A stretch of DNA of 64,000 bases from Trematomus loennbergii (GCA_012861695.1 JAAOOA010000002.1:31020873-31084872), one strand, 5' to 3'; positions 23,466-36,672 are shown, counted from the stretch's first letter. Notes: a model not told the origin generated them from the letters alone. Translations and numbers: made by a program.

Positions 23466-23850
23466 CTACATCCATTCATCCCTCAATCCATACATCCCGT
23501 CATCCAGACATCCCTTCATCCCTTCATCCCTCCCTTCCCTCATCCCAAATTCCTACATCCCTTCATCCCAACATTACATTACATTACATGTTACTTGTTA
23601 GACGCTTTTATCCAAAGCGACTTACATACTAGATACTGTGGGCAATCCCCACAGGAGCAATTTGGGGTGAAGTGTCTTGCCCAGGGACACAACGACATGC
23701 TGACTGCAGTGGGGTTTGAACCTGTGCTCCCCTGATCCGAACACCAAAGCACTAACCACTGCGCCACACAACATCCCTTCATCCCTCCCTTCCCTCATGC
23801 CTTCATCCCTACATCCCTACATCCCTTGATCCCTACTTCCCAACATCCTC
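23466..23850 (+). repeat. CATCCCTTC-type minisatellite, unit 1, split by a SINE
   Basis: Degenerate 8-16 bp repeats of CATCCCTTCATCCCTCCC type occupy about 23,466-23,570 and 23,773-23,850. The same tract in units 2 and 3 (41,188-41,310; 59,463-59,930) lacks the SINE and has very different lengths. Confidence 0.85.
23571..23772 (-). mobile_element. tRNA-derived SINE
   Basis: Read on the minus strand, the head has an A box (TGGCGCAGTGGTTAGTGC), then a B box (GGTTCAAACC), as in RNA polymerase III tRNA promoters. A conserved central segment (GTCGCTTTGGATAAAAGCG) and an ATGTAATGTAATGT tail follow. This arrangement is typical of widespread fish SINEs. The direct repeat AACAT flanks it. Confidence 0.8.
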
Positions 23851-24217
23851 TGCCTGTCACCATTCATATTTAACTTGTGTATATTTTAAAATGTCTAATT
23901 CTAGGAATTGTCTGGGGGCCCGTAATCAGCCCGAGCATATCATACCGGAGACGGAATCCCCACTCTGAGTCTCCCACAGCACGTCCTCCCAGACCAGAAT
24001 ATCTCATCACCCCCTCCATATCAATTCATTTGTTACTTCTTGCAATAAACCTACAAACATCACACTTTTTTGGCGTGGTCCCTTCTAGTGAATTATCCAT
24101 TACACCTCATCTATCTGCCCCAGCTTTTATACAGTATGTATTATATTAAAAGTCTAACTGACCTCCCAGCATGTAAAATAGGTGATGAGAAATACATGGA
24201 TACAATCGCAGATCTGC
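23851..24217. other. Lipoxygenase copy 2 3' flank
   Basis: This sequence is conserved in all three units (41,311-41,674; 59,931-60,295). Read on the plus strand it ends with TTGCAATAAACCTACAAAC, which resembles the poly(A) region of an old retroelement or LTR. I cannot assign a family. Confidence 0.4.
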
Positions 24218-27200
24218 TTAAATAGAAACACTGTTCTCTATCTCCGCAGGGTCCAGGTATGTGTAGGGTAGTTCAAGATGTGAGTTTCTTGTTGTTATTG
24301 CTTCACTGAGGTACGACAATTCTGCTTGGAAGTCCTTTATCATCTGCTTAGGCTCAGGCTCATCAAATCGTTCCTCTGGGTATGTTCCCAAGGGAATCTG
24401 CCAGAAGGACAAAATCAGAAAGGAAAGTTTGTGGTAAAAAAGAAGAATACATCAGGATAGGACATCCTTCTGTAAGTATTTATGACGCCAAACTTACATA
24501 GTCTGAGTATCTGTCTGAAAACAACCAAAACGCTGCTGCTAATTTGACTGTCTCGCCAACATTCGGGAGGGTCTCCAGGACCGTCTTCATGCTTGACTGC
24601 CCCTTGGTGGTTGGAGGAGGTTTGCGCAGAAGGAGCGTGCTGTTGGGGGCCCAGGAGTTGTAGTCATACTAAATTATGGAAAAAAAACATTATAGAAGAA
24701 AAGGCAACATTTACTCCATTTTAATGCTCAGCTAATGTCCTGCAAACGGAATGTTTATTGTAAAGGAAACGAAAGCAGTTGGATGGTCTGCCAAACTTAA
24801 ACTATTTACCTGCCCACTGTGTACGGCAGCATGTTGAACCGTCGTTGTGAAGATCACCATGGTTGTGAACTTGACCACTTCCTCGACAGTATGAAAGGCT
24901 GCTGGAAACCCTGTTGGCAGCACAATATGTTCATAACCACATCATGGGTTTATTATTGTCAATCACTATGTGCATTAAAATATACTATTATAATATGTTT
25001 ATATTTACAAATGACTTCAGAATATGGGACAAATACCTGACGCTTTGTTTCCTAAGAAGCCATGTGTGAAGACCTCACTGATCCAGTCCTGCAGCTCAGT
25101 GTCTCTATGCACCTCACAGTCTGAGGGATAATAGTGCTCCACTACTGCCTTCACAAAGCTGGTAAACACAAAACAGTTGTATTTTTAATAATATGAGTGC
25201 CTGAGAAAGTCTCTAATGGTTTTTGTACAATGAATCACTGTGGACAGTCACAATATCTATGAATAGGTAAAACCTTTGGATGATGTTCCACAGCTTCAGG
25301 CCATCATCTCTGTAGTAAAAGTTGGGGATAGACTCCAGTCCTCGTGCAGCGATGTTCTCCGGCAGACAGAGAGAGCTGTAGGTCATTTCAGAGAGATCCC
25401 TTCTCATGAGCTCATGCATTCCATCACGTCCAAGTGAACTCTAACAAATCAAAAATACACATATACCATCAGACACATTTATTGACATCAAATTAGAAAC
25501 CATCCAAAACGGCCTAATCTAAGCTGCAAGGTGTGGTATGAATTTAATTTATTTATATTGTAATAAATATATCAATTTTAAAAAGCCTTACATTACTGAA
25601 AGTCCCATCAGGTCCGAATAGAGCTAGGCGGGCTCTAATGTTTGGGTAAAGAGTGTGCGGAAGTGAGGAAACAGCAGCTGAACAGACAGAGAAAGAATAA
25701 AAAGTCCAAATAAGATGCTTGATTCAGCAGACAACAGGCAGAACATCATCAGGGTAACTGAAGGAACCTATAAGCAAACACAACTGAAATCAATTACAAT
25801 TTTTGTATTAAAATTTGATTTCTTCAATACATACAAAAATAATGGTTCATAAAACCAGTTTCCTCAGATCTGTGAAAAGTAAGTAACCAAAAAAACAGTG
25901 AATGACAAATAGCAAAACGATCTTCAAGTACAATCAAAGATACAAAAACAGTGAGACACACATGTAATACACACATTAAAGTTGTGTTATATCTCTCACA
26001 GGCTCCGCCCTCTACTGGACTCTATGGGTACTTCCCCTTGATCCTATCATGCAAGCATTCATCCACTGAGACTTTCTAGGGACCCAGAGCTCGACGTGGT
26101 GGAGATGGAGGACCTCGAGGAAGGAGTGCCCTTCGTGTTCGCCATACCAGCGAACCGGGCGGGTCCGCTCGTCGGGGAGAGGGACGACGATGGCCACACC
26201 TCGTCGTCTGAGTTTCCGGCGACCGCCAGAAGGCCAGCAGCACAGGTCTGCGCGACAGGACTGAGTGATGACTATGGCGGCGGAGCGTGCAGGCTTGCCG
26301 CTCCCCCCACCGCTGCCACCGAGGCCGGTGAGCCACCTACGTCAGGGCTTCTTCGTTTCACCCCCCCTGCCAGACATCTGGCGGTGTGTGGAGGCCACTT
26401 GGCGACAGCCACTGAGAACGAAGGCTCCGGTGGCGACATGGGCCGGAATCCTCAGAGTGCATGGCCACTCGGACACGGAGTGTCTCCCTGCGCCCTTTCA
26501 TGCACGGGTGAGAGTGATAAACTGCGCTATACGGGTACAGGGACATTATTGCCGGCGTAGCAGGGTTAGAAAACATTTAACGCCGAGTGTAAAAACTCAG
26601 TTTGATGCATTTCACTGTTTGGGTGAAAGCATCATGGCGGAGCGCGGGCTCCCATGAGAGCGCGCCGCGGTGCGTTCAAGGTCCTCAGTAGAGAGTCGGC
26701 CCTTTCTGTGTCGACCCCCCATGGGCAGAGCTTCCCTTCGCGGGGAGTTTTGCGGCGGGACAGGTTGCCAGAGAGTACCACAGCTTTATCGCTGGGGCCC
26801 CACAGCTGATTGCACATCCTCTAACACAGTGTTATGGGGAATGGAAGCGCAACTGCGTGTTAACGGAGTGGATGGACAGAACGCTGAGACTGGGTTATTC
26901 ACTCCAGTTTTGCAGGGGGGGCATTATTCCTTGTACTTCCTGGTTCCCAAAAAGACAGGCAAATTCAGGCCCATTCTGGATCTTCGCAGTCTGAATCTCC
27001 ACATTGCACGCAGAAAATTCCGGATGTTTACTAAAAACAGTTACTGGACTGGTGCAGCCAGGCGATTGGTTTACAACCATCGACCTGAAGGACGCTTACT
27101 TTCATGTCGAGATTGCTCCGAAACACAGAAAGTATTTGCGTGTTGCCTTCCAGGGGGTGGCCTACGAGTACAGCAGACTACCGTTCGGCTACTCCCTGTC

Positions 27201-30200
27201 CCCACGCACATTCAGCAAATGTGTGGCCACAGCGCTCCAGCCGCAGCGCGGCCGTGGCATGAGAGTTTTCTTTTATCTGGACGACCTCATAGTTATGGCC
27301 AGGTCCAGGGAACGGGCAATGTTTTACACAGCCCAATTTATCCTACACCTAACCAAGTTGGGTTTTGCGATCAATTGGAAGAAAAGCACCCCCATACCTC
27401 ACCAACAGGCGTTGTATTTGGGAGTGGTGCTCGATGCAGGCAGGCTACGCGCCACCCTGTCAGAGAGCTGACAGGCATCCTTGCTTCGGGCAGTTTGCAG
27501 ACTGCGACAGGGGGCAACAGTGACAGCTTTGACTATCATGCAGACCCTGGGTCTCATGGTGGCTGCTCACATTGTGGTCCCGCTGGGGTTACTGCATATG
27601 CGCCGCCTGCAGAGGTGGTTCTCCAGCCTGCGTTTAGATCTCAAGAGACACAAACGGTGTCTGGTGACCATCCCGCCCTCAGTGGAGGGCAACCTCCGGT
27701 TCTGGGGTCCCCGGATCACCTCTTTATTTAACGGAGTGAGTGTGGAGGACATATGCACGGCGGCGTCTTGGTCAACGCCAGGCCCCTTCATAAAGTTTTA
27801 TCTCTTGGACATGTCTGGCTCCTTTTCATCGTCTGTGCTTGCTGGGGCAACGCAGGACTGGTGAGGAGGGAGGGGGGCTGTGGATCAGTGGGCATCTGAC
27901 CCCCTCCCCGGGCGTAATGCGCTTACATGGGCTCATAGGGGCTGGAGGACTCTTTCCCCCTGCTTAAGGGCATGGGGGGGGGGGGGGGGGGTGCTCTGTC
28001 AGCCGCAGCCTCAATTTTCTCCATGGTTACGACCGAGGGAGAGGTGAGTGAGGCTCAGCGGCTGCTAACCAGAAAGCCGGTCAGAAACAGTGAGATGGAA
28101 CAGTGTTGTTGTAGGACGACAGCGCGTGTATACATCGGGGCTCCGCCCACTGTACCCATAGAGTCCAGTAGAGGGCGGAGCCTGTGAGAGATATAACGAG
28201 GGGTTACGTATGGTAACCCTTGTTATATAAACACAGGCGGAGCCCTCTACTCAGGGGCCCTGTCTGTCCTATGCTGCTTGCTGAAGAGAAGTGTAAGATG
28301 ACAGTCAGGAGGCGAGGCCTCCTTTTATACGGTGAGATGCTCGGGCATTCAGGTAGGCCCGCCCCGGGGCCGGCTACGCCTAGAAAGTCTCAGTGGATGA
28401 ATGCTTGCATGATAGGATCAAGGGGAAGTACCCATAGAGTCCAGTAGAGAGATCCGCCTGTGTTTATATAACAAGGGTTACCATAAGTAACCCCTTGTTT
28501 CATGTTTCAAAAGATGTGTTTTAGATGTGTGCAACATCTTCACGGATACCTCTCACCCCCAGCCATAACCTGTTTGCACTTCTGGCCTCTGGCAAGCATT
28601 TCAAAAAGGTATTTCTTAGAGTACAGTAGTTTCCTTTGGAATTCACATGTTGTGTTACGTTAATCTCAGCATTGTCACATACGTTGCATTCAACCTCGCA
28701 AAGTAATTGGGTTTAATCAAGGGAACTTGTTTGCAAGCATTTCTCTTTTTATTTTGAAAATGTCTCAGCTTTACTATCAACCATCTCTATATAGACATAA
28801 TATATCTGAAAACAATCAATAAAAATTATAAGCATTATTTCAGAACAAGGGAATACAAAAAACCTGCACTACCTCTGTTGTGTGGAGTACTTATACCTTG
28901 TAAATTGGGTGAATCACAGGGAAGCTGCGGAGAGCTGCAAGAGCAAAAACCTCTGCCAGAAAGTGAGTTCTCATGAAGTGATGGACTGATCCGTGATCCA
29001 TGCAATCTGCATTTTTTATGAACATCTTGGCTAGCAGCCAGTCAGTTTCTGGATCACTGGGCAGGAAGATGGGGTTCTTCTCAGATGGTTGTTGATTCAA
29101 CTGGAAATTGATAAGAAATTGATTATTAACTCTCCCTTTACGATACCTCAAAGACTGTTTTCCATAGACTGACCATGGTAAAGACCCATAACATTTCATG
29201 CTGGCTTTTACATGGATTTTACAGTACCTGTATTGCAATTGGCATCAGTTTGTTTTCTGGGTTCACGTTGAGCAAACAGAGACCAGCAGTCACGTGCAGA
29301 GGTTCACCATTATAGGCTGCAGGGGGAATTCCATCCATCTTCTTCTGGTCATAAAGGAACATGTTGCCTTTCTGGAAAGACATTAGAAAGTAGTGTTTAA
29401 GACATCGAGAGGTATCGCAGAATTGTAATAAGTCAAGGAAGTATGACAGAGGGATGGTAAATGGACAAATCGTGATTCTGAAAACAAAGATTATTATCCA
29501 TTTAAAGTTAATCTTCACTCATACCTCCATTTCCTTCTGCAGAGAGCTTCCCTCTTCCAGGAACGGCTTCACCATTTCCTCTGTGACCGGGAAGTTTGTG
29601 GGAAGCTCTGAGCAGCGCTTTATAACACCGGGGTTGACTCCATTCAGGAACTGATATCCATACAAGTCATCTTCCATCCAGTGGTCTGCAACATACTCTG
29701 GAAGAATAGCAATTGATATATACAAAATATAACATAATTATATATTGGGTTTAATAAGAATAACAATTGGTACATTTAATAAATAATATAATATAATTTA
29801 TCTAAAATGTTTTTGGGTGTTTCAGGTTCAACAAAATCATCATTGTCATTGACTGTAAAGCAAGAATGTTGGTCAGGTATTTAAATAATTTTAACTTTTA
29901 CAGAAATACTTAACTTGTAGAAAACAAAACATTTTACAGAACAGGAAAAACATCTACTGAATATCTATCTGTTGTTATGAAACCATGACATAGATGGGGT
30001 GAGTTACACTGACAACTGGTTACTGGGATAAAAAGAAAATACCTGATATTGTTGTCTTTTTATACCAGAATATTTTTTTTATGTCTTCAATGCTTTCCCA
30101 TTGTGCAGTAGATCCTAGCAGCCCCTTAACCTTGAGTTCAATACCACTGAAGTAAAACAAGGAACAATTAGAACACAGGAATAAACAACATACAGAAATG

Positions 30201-31628
30201 AATGGCAATTTACCCTTTCCCTCAATATATAGAAATCTAAAGAATAGAGCTATATAATAAAATATATACACATTTAATGACATATATTGACCCACATTTT
30301 TTTTGAGTAATTGATGTCAGCTATTCTGGAATCGGAGTAGCTGATTTCAGCTGGGAGCTCAGACACGTCATTGAAACTGTTGATATGGGGTAGTCCTTCA
30401 CCCATATCTTCCATCTAATAAAACAAACAAAGTTACCCAAAAGCACAAAGACATTTCTCCAGATAAACTTTGGCGACAAACGGCAGCTCTACTGCACACA
30501 TGGAAACTTACTGGAACAAGCTCTTTTTGAGCATCAGCTCTTTCTTTCGGTGGTCAATCAACAGGGGGTGATCATCCTCAAAAGCTTTCATTGCTGAGAC
30601 ATGAAAAGAACATTATAGCAGTCAAATTTAAATGTACAAAGCCAACAAGATGTAAAAAACTGACAATAATTATCTATATTAATCAGTTATTTGGGGACAT
30701 TGATGCAGACCTCTCCCTCCTCTCAGCTCCACCATTTCTCCCCTGCCAATCCATCTGTAACAGGGGTAAAGAATAACATCTCCTTCTGGAGTCGTCACCA
30801 CCATTTTGGAGAAGTACCACTCATTTTCTGGGAGACATAAATACTGGTCCTTCTCAACCTTAACCAGCAGAAGTTTGCCCAGAGAAAAACTGGTTTTCAC
30901 GGTGTAGCTCCCTGGCTTGGAATAAGAATAAGAATAATTATTATTATTATGATACAGATTATTAGAAGCCTCAGCCAAAACCAAATTATCTTTTTAAAGT
31001 GGTCAGCATTGTATTACATGTGATGATAGCCCATTACGTCAACTGGCTGGGTTGAAATGTACAGTATAGAATACCAGAGCCCAGTCTGTTAATATTAAGG
31101 TTTTTTCTTTTATAATAGTGGCTTATTTCAAATGAGTCCTCTCACTCTCACCACTAAAGTTAAATGTATCATTTGACTGTACCATACATGTAAAAGGCCA
31201 TTAGATTGTGTTTATATCAGTGTTTCACATTGAGAGTATAAGAGTTATAGCAGTTAACGTCACATAGATCACACGTTAAAGGATTTGGCGACTTATTACA
31301 AAAACGTGGCTTACTGTATTAAGATCAATATGGGTTTACGGTATTTTAAGGTGTTGAACTAGTGTGGTATACATTTGCGCTAAGTCTTGCACTAAATTAT
31401 GACTTAAAATCTAAAGTGCTTCTTGATGATGCAATCTGTTATGTACAGACAAGTGCAGATGTTTAACTGGGTTTCACTTACTGCCCCTGTTTGAAAGTCG
31501 AAGCCATAGTTGTCCATCAAAGTTCGCTCACTCTGCCCCTCAGTTCCAAATAAGGTGACATAAATGTAGTCCGATGTTCCTGCATATTGCAGATCACCCG
31601 TTGTTATCTCTAGCTTGTACTCAGCCAT
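24218..31628 (-). CDS. Lipoxygenase (ALOX family) copy 2: all 14 exons, two 1-bp frameshifts
   Basis: This is the most complete copy. Exons: 31482-31628, 30711-30915, 30512-30593, 30296-30414, 30043-30146, 29525-29697, 29228-29371, 28897-29100, 25592-25677, 25274-25440, 25037-25158, 24810-24910, 24498-24668, 24218-24397. The model starts at ATG 31,628 and has the usual order: PLAT domain (exons 1-2), then the catalytic domain. Exon 8 has DHGSVHH (HxxxxH iron ligands), exon 12 has VQHAAVHSGQ (third His, with His where many ALOX have Asn), and exon 14 ends IENSVSI with the ligand Ile. Two lesions: exon 4 lacks 1 bp near 30,407 (119 bp; also an in-frame 3-bp loss), and exon 9 lacks 1 bp near 25,657 (86 instead of 87 bp). 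If both were sequencing errors, the gene would encode about 668 residues. Confidence 0.88.
27004..27471 (+). pseudogene. DIRS reverse transcriptase remnant, copy B
   Basis: This frame carries DWFTTIDLKDAYFHVEI and FYLDDLIV and ends at a TGA where copy A reads CAG (LSES then stop). The upstream LVPKKTGKFRP motif lies in another frame (26,670 onward), so at least one frameshift separates motifs 1-2 from the first catalytic Asp. It is not functional. Confidence 0.8.
27481..27864 (+). pseudogene. DIRS RT tail and recombinase C-terminal remnant, copy B
   Basis: In this copy the RT tail (ALTIMQTLGLMVAAHIVV) and the recombinase end (GVSVEDICTAASWSTPGPF) are in one frame, unlike copy A. The junction near 27,660 marks the same large internal deletion. 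Confidence 0.65.
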
Positions 31629-31914
31629 GGTCACCTGTGGAGACTGTTTGGAAAAATAAACACATTTGAGTCTCTTAATTTACAGAATGAAGGCTCCAAT
31701 ACGCAGCAAAACAAAACAATGCTGACATTGCCTGTGCATTGTGAACCTTCTTTCATGAAAACATTTGAATTTGGATACAATGCATTTACCCAAAACATGT
31801 TTTTTGAAACTCTAAATATTTGTCCACAGGCATCCAAAAACCTTATTATTGTGGCAGTAGCCGCAGTGGGGAGGATAGGTGAATGTATTTGTTTAAAGTT
31901 GGTTTGATTACACC

Positions 31915-32076
31915 CAGGGGCGCTCCTTGTGAACAGGCAAGGCAGGCAACTGCTTGGGGCCCCGGACCAGAAGGGGGCCCAAAGTTTTGCTGTTGGCTGT
32001 GCGTGGTGATGAAAAGCTGGTTCGAGGGGCAGTGAATGTTTGCCTAGGGCCCCCACCGACTCTAGGATCGCCACTG
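31915..32076. mobile_element. hAT-type MITE upstream of lipoxygenase copy 2
   Basis: It is the orthologous copy of the element at 7435-7665, with the same 8-bp ATTACACC duplication (31,907-31,914 and 32,077-32,084). Its right terminus, CAGTGGCGATCCTAGAG, is better preserved. Confidence 0.85.
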
Positions 32077-32187
32077 ATTACACCATTCACAATTCCGACA
32101 AGCCACCTTGGGAGTTTCACCCAAGGAAATATGAACAGGTTTTCTGTTATAGATAGGACACACAGGTTCGAATACTAATGGAGCAGT

Positions 32188-33276
32188 GCCCTGTACTACG
32201 AAGCCAGTTCAACAGACCCTGGATATGTTTGAGTTACCCGGCTTAACTAACCCTAACAAACGACATCTCGCTAAGCGGTCCTACGACGCTGGTTATCAAC
32301 TCGGTAAATCAACCCAGGGTTTCTCTTTCCGGCTGAGAGCGCGTTCACGTGAAAGGGGCGGGGTTATCAACATTTGACCAATCACAAACAGGGACAAGTG
32401 TACTGACAGCGCAGCGTCATACTTCCTGAATGAAAAGTAAACTATCACGTTAGACAAATACGAATAAGTTAAACTTTAAACATCCATGATTTAAACACTT
32501 TATCCAGGATAAAAGCAACATAGTTGCACCTGCAAGGTGCAGGAAGAACAGCTGGTTGAATGCGTACATTAACAGTTTTATGATATCACTGGCCCGTCTA
32601 AGACACGAGTGGATCTGACTTTAATTACATTTGACTCGAGTGTTTCTTCAACTTAATGTGTTGTTTTAAATAATACTTCTGCATACAGTATGTGACAATG
32701 TAAGTGTTGCACGGCCAGATACGGCTCGAGAAGCTGACTCAGATAAGGAAATATATGATACATTATGATGTGATATGATCTGATATGAATGATAATGGGA
32801 CACATCGATGTCTGCACTCACAGTGTTGCGGACTGTACGTAATGTTACTTTGCTCCGGTTACTTATGTTGTGGCAGATATTTAAGTAAGCTTTCTTAACG
32901 CTAATGTAATAATAGTCAGATTGCTCTGAAGATGGGAGGTGATATTCTATACAGTAAATGTTCATGTTCACACAGTAGGTGATTTTTGCCAGACCTCTTT
33001 CCTGCATACGGCAGTTTAAACTGTATTTATTTTATCCTGTAATATGACTTGATAGCTTTAAACTCCGCACACTGAGCTATGATTGGTCAGCAGGCGGTGC
33101 TTTCACTGAGTTGATCTCTTATTTGGAACTCTGGAGCAGGTTTGGTGTTCAGCATAAGTTACCATGGAGATCTACCCCGGTAAGAAGTGAACCAGCGTCG
33201 TAGGACCGGAAACCCTGAGTTAACACTGAAGTTACCTTCGCTAACCGGAAAAAAAAACGGCTTCGTAGTACAGGGC
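32188..33276. mobile_element. TIR DNA transposon, non-coding, both ends intact
   Basis: GCCCTGTACTACGAAGCC on the left and GGCTTCGTAGTACAGGGC on the right are exact inverse terminal repeats. It is the same insertion as 7777-8836. No transposase ORF is seen, and no convincing target duplication flanks it. Confidence 0.8.
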
Positions 33277-33743
33277 ACAGGAGACGTGGTTTCAATTTAT
33301 CAAAAATATACAATTTTATTAAGCACAAGTCAATTGTTAAAATGCAGTTTAAAACAGTCACACAGGGCTGTAACAGAAAGGGAAAAATGAATTAGGGGCT
33401 GAGGCTTACCAGTGGGGAGATAGGGTCGACGGGGGAGCACATCACACACAAAAGAAGGGAAGAAAACCACCACCTTCAGCTCTCAGTACCTACGTTGGGA
33501 AACAAAGAGGGAAACGCAGTTAATGGGGGCAAAATACGTAAATCAAATAACAAACAAACAAACACAATATCAAATATGTTCTCATGAACAAAAGATGAAA
33601 AACTTGTATAGACACTTAAAATAAAACAAATCACAAGAGAAAAGGTTCAGTCAAACAAAATAATCAATTAACTAGAACAAAATAAACAACTAGTTTAAAT
33701 CAAGATGGCCAAAGTAAGAACAAATGACAGAGGGAGTTAGCCC

Positions 33744-34360
33744 CAGGGGTAGCCAACACGGTGCCCGCGGGCACTTAGTCGCCCGCAGGGGCAACGTGAG
33801 TCGCCCGCAGGGCATGTTCTAAAAATAGCTTGCCAAGCAAATCCAAAATGTATAAAATACACAAAACAAAAAAGGAAATGTAATTAAAAGAATCTACCCT
33901 ATGCATAAACGAAACCTAAATCATAGCGAACTCTATCTACTTACTATAACTCTATCCCTCCTCCCCCCACCCCCACAATGAATATCGACCAATCACGTTC
34001 TTGCTTGATTTGCGGGACCAGCGTTGCAGTCGGGAAGAAAAGCAATGTGGCACCTCCCCGCTGATTTTCCTTCTGGCAGAATCTACACAACACATCAGCC
34101 CCATTGAACAGCCTATCATGCTAGCCTATACAACACATGGGGGGCAGAGTTTTACTCTGTGTGCTGCAACTTGCATATATATTTATTGCACTTGACGCAT
34201 ACACACGCATGGCGTAATTACGACCTGGGACAGGGGGGAAATGTCCCCCGCTCTTTTCGAAATCCCGTTTGTGTCCCCCCACTTTACAAATATGTTTATT
34301 ATTATTTTTTAACGCAAGCCGTCATCGCCACGGAGGAGCACACAGCCTCTGTGAGTGAGC

Positions 34361-34397
<37 letters not shown>

Positions 34398-34998
34398 AGG
34401 GAGAGCACACCTTTATCTATTTAATATAGATAAAGTAAGAAATCATTCAATGTGTACTATATTGTATTTGAAAGGGGAGTGATTAGTAACATAAGCATAA
34501 ATAAAAAGAAAGAATGCTAACTAGGTAACATAAGATAAGAATAAACAAGTTTAAATGATTTGTTATTGGTTGTAATCATATTCTAAAGATGTTTGGATTT
34601 TTGAAAAGTATACAGCTCCCTTTCATCTGAGTGTTGAGAGCTGTATCCATAAATTCATGTTGTGCTCAAAGTGCACCAGATTGATGCATTTAACTTCAAC
34701 ATTTAAAAAAAATCTTCCCGGGGGAGCATGCCCCCCGACCCCCCTAGAGGAGGTGAGGACCACCCCAAATAAAGCAGGTTAAAATAATTAGATTGCATAC
34801 ATGTTCTTTTAGTAAACACTGAAAACGGGTCCCACAGACCCAAACAGCACACAAAGGTTAAAGGTAAGCATATAATAATGTTAAAATGTGCTAAATATAT
34901 ACACTGCAAAAAACAAAAAAAAGAGGAGTAAAAGTAGCCCCTGACTTGTTTTATTTTTTTAAAGTAGCCCTCACCCTAAAAAAGGTTGGTGACCCCTG
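33744..34998. mobile_element. hAT-like element, unit 2 only, with a nested repeat
   Basis: The ends CAGGGGTAGCCAAC and (read inward) CAGGGGTCACCAAC form a hAT-style TIR. Unit 1 has the empty site near 9280. A second repeat seems nested at about 34,213-34,765 (GGGGGAAATGTCCCCCGC at one end, GGGGGAGCATGCCCCCCG at the other) and contains a (GA)n run near 34,366-34,396. No transposase is recognised. The 8-bp duplication is not clear. Confidence 0.65.
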
Positions 34999-35640
34999 GT
35001 TCAGTTACTTCCACACTTCAAGTGTCGGCCCAAGCAGGAAGGCGTGCAGTTAAAGCAACACTTTGCTGGTGAGCGAACCTAAAACATCTTAGTTTTACAT
35101 TTTTTCTCTTGGATTTATTTGCATTGCATTGGATATTGAGTTAATCCAAAACTGACAGAAAGTAATGAGGTTACATTCATTCAGCAAGTAGTACATGTAC
35201 TGTATAGTGTATTTTGTTATGAAATAATTGCAATGGGTAACATTGTACAAGTAACTCCGCCGACTCTGATAGTTTACCCTTATAAATGACATCAACAAAA
35301 TAAAAGAGAACATCCTTTTAGCAGTAATTTACCTTTCACTCTCTTCACTTGACTTTCACTGCATTTCTCAAATCAATGCAAAACAAAAACATAATAACTC
35401 TAAACGAATTATTTGCAAATCCTTTTAGTATTCTTTTTATGGGTCTAACTGGAACAAAGAGCTTCTTACCTGTTGCTGCCTCCACGAGAATGTAGGTCAT
35501 GCTAAAGGAACGTCTGGTTTTATAGGAACCGATTCATTCAGCCCGGAGGCTTTTTTTTATGGCATTTAGATTCCCATGGGAAAGTTCACTTTGGAATAAC
35601 AACAGCAAGCACATTGCTGTTGTAATCTCTCACCAAGGTA
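34999..35640. repeat. Unit 2 copy of the 9.3-10.7 kb intergenic repeats
   Basis: It aligns with about 10,270-10,780 of unit 1, then diverges after the GCAAGCACAT block. No gene is seen. Confidence 0.6.
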
Positions 35641-36240
35641 CTGTAATGGTGCTTTTCCACTGCAGCACGCGATCATAAGATACGCTTATAATAAGTGCTT
35701 TGTCTGAATATATGTTCTTTAAGAATGTGACTCTAAATGGTTAGCTTGTGATTTTTAACACTTTTTCAGTAAGACAATCCAGTATTTGTTAACATCAATG
35801 ATTTGTTTGTGTTTACTAAGATACTTTCAGTTACATTTTGATGTATGTAAAAATTGACATCTGTTAGGATATGAAGTACTTTGTAAGGAATGGGGTTTCC
35901 TTAATGGCAGTTTGTGATTTTTAACACTTTTTCAGTGAAACATTGCAGTTTTCTTTTGATTACTTTACAGATTTCTTGCTGTTTTGATGTTACTAAGATA
36001 CTTTCAGTTACATTTTGATGTATGTAAAACTTTACATCTGGTAGAAATATGAAGTACCAGTGTTAGTGAAAATCGTTTCTTTACATGTCACAGTTTACCC
36101 CTTTACTCTTATCAATGTTTTTGAGAGAACAGTGTCTCCCATTGTCTTTCCACACACACACACACACACACGCACGCACGCACGCACGCACAAGATACTT
36201 TCAGTTACATTTTGATGTAGTATTACGCAAAGTGTTACGT
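35641..36240 (+). repeat. Degenerate tandem repeat and CA/CG microsatellite, unit 2 only
   Basis: TACTTTCAGTTACATTTTGA occurs three times (near 35,823, 35,998 and 36,196). GATTTTTAACACTTTTTCAG occurs near 35,751 and 35,918, giving a period of about 170-200 bp. A (CA)n run followed by (CGCA)n lies at 36,151-36,191. The C1q block of units 1 and 3 is missing here. Confidence 0.7.
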
Positions 36241-36597
36241 GATTATGAGAGTGCTCTCATACTTGTTTGATTCTGAAATTGTATATATTTATATAAATAT
36301 ATATATAAATATATATCTGTGTGTATATGTCCGCATCTGTAGCCTGTTATTGTCTCAATACCGCACTGTCAATTAATTAAATAAGTAAATATATAAGTCA
36401 TCATGAACACAGTTCTGTCCATCAGACAGAGTGCTGCTGTGCCTCCTGTCATCATTAATGGACATCTCTTTACAATGACCGTTCAGAGGAGAGGATTTCT
36501 CATTTCTCTAAACGCCTGCTGCTTCCACTCCTCTCTCCTCGGTTCCCCTCCTCGACTCCTCCGCTCGCATCTCCTGTGGGCGGGACTAAGACGCGAG

Positions 36598-36672
36598 GCG
36601 AGGAGTCGAGGAGTCGAGGAGTCGAGGAGTCGAGGAGTCGAGGAGTCGAGTCGAGGAGTCGAGGAGGAGGGG
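36598..36672 (+). repeat. GTCGAGGAG minisatellite expansion
   Basis: Seven or so copies of a 10-bp GAGGAGTCGA unit are present. Units 1 and 3 have one or two copies at the same place (near 22,475 and 57,755). Confidence 0.9.

Larger units (their letters stand above)
25986..28499 (+). mobile_element. DIRS1-like retrotransposon, copy B, in intron 8 of lipoxygenase copy 2
   Basis: It has the same insertion point, terminal repeats (left about 25,989-26,080; right about 28,383-28,499) and internal complementary region (about 28,149-28,245) as copy A, so both descend from one insertion. Relative to copy A it has lost about 125 bp before the reverse transcriptase core (junction near 26,915). It also has a stop at about 27,469, a 1-bp loss near 27,030, and further loss after the poly-G tract at 27,974-27,991. 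Confidence 0.9.

Noticed and set aside
23591..23782. Possible functional tRNA gene (A and B boxes present)
   Set aside because: The cloverleaf cannot be formed, and the segment continues into a SINE body and tail. It is a tRNA-derived SINE.
34159..34482. ORF with an Arg-Glu repeat
   Set aside because: It is a translation of a (GA)n microsatellite within a nested repeat.
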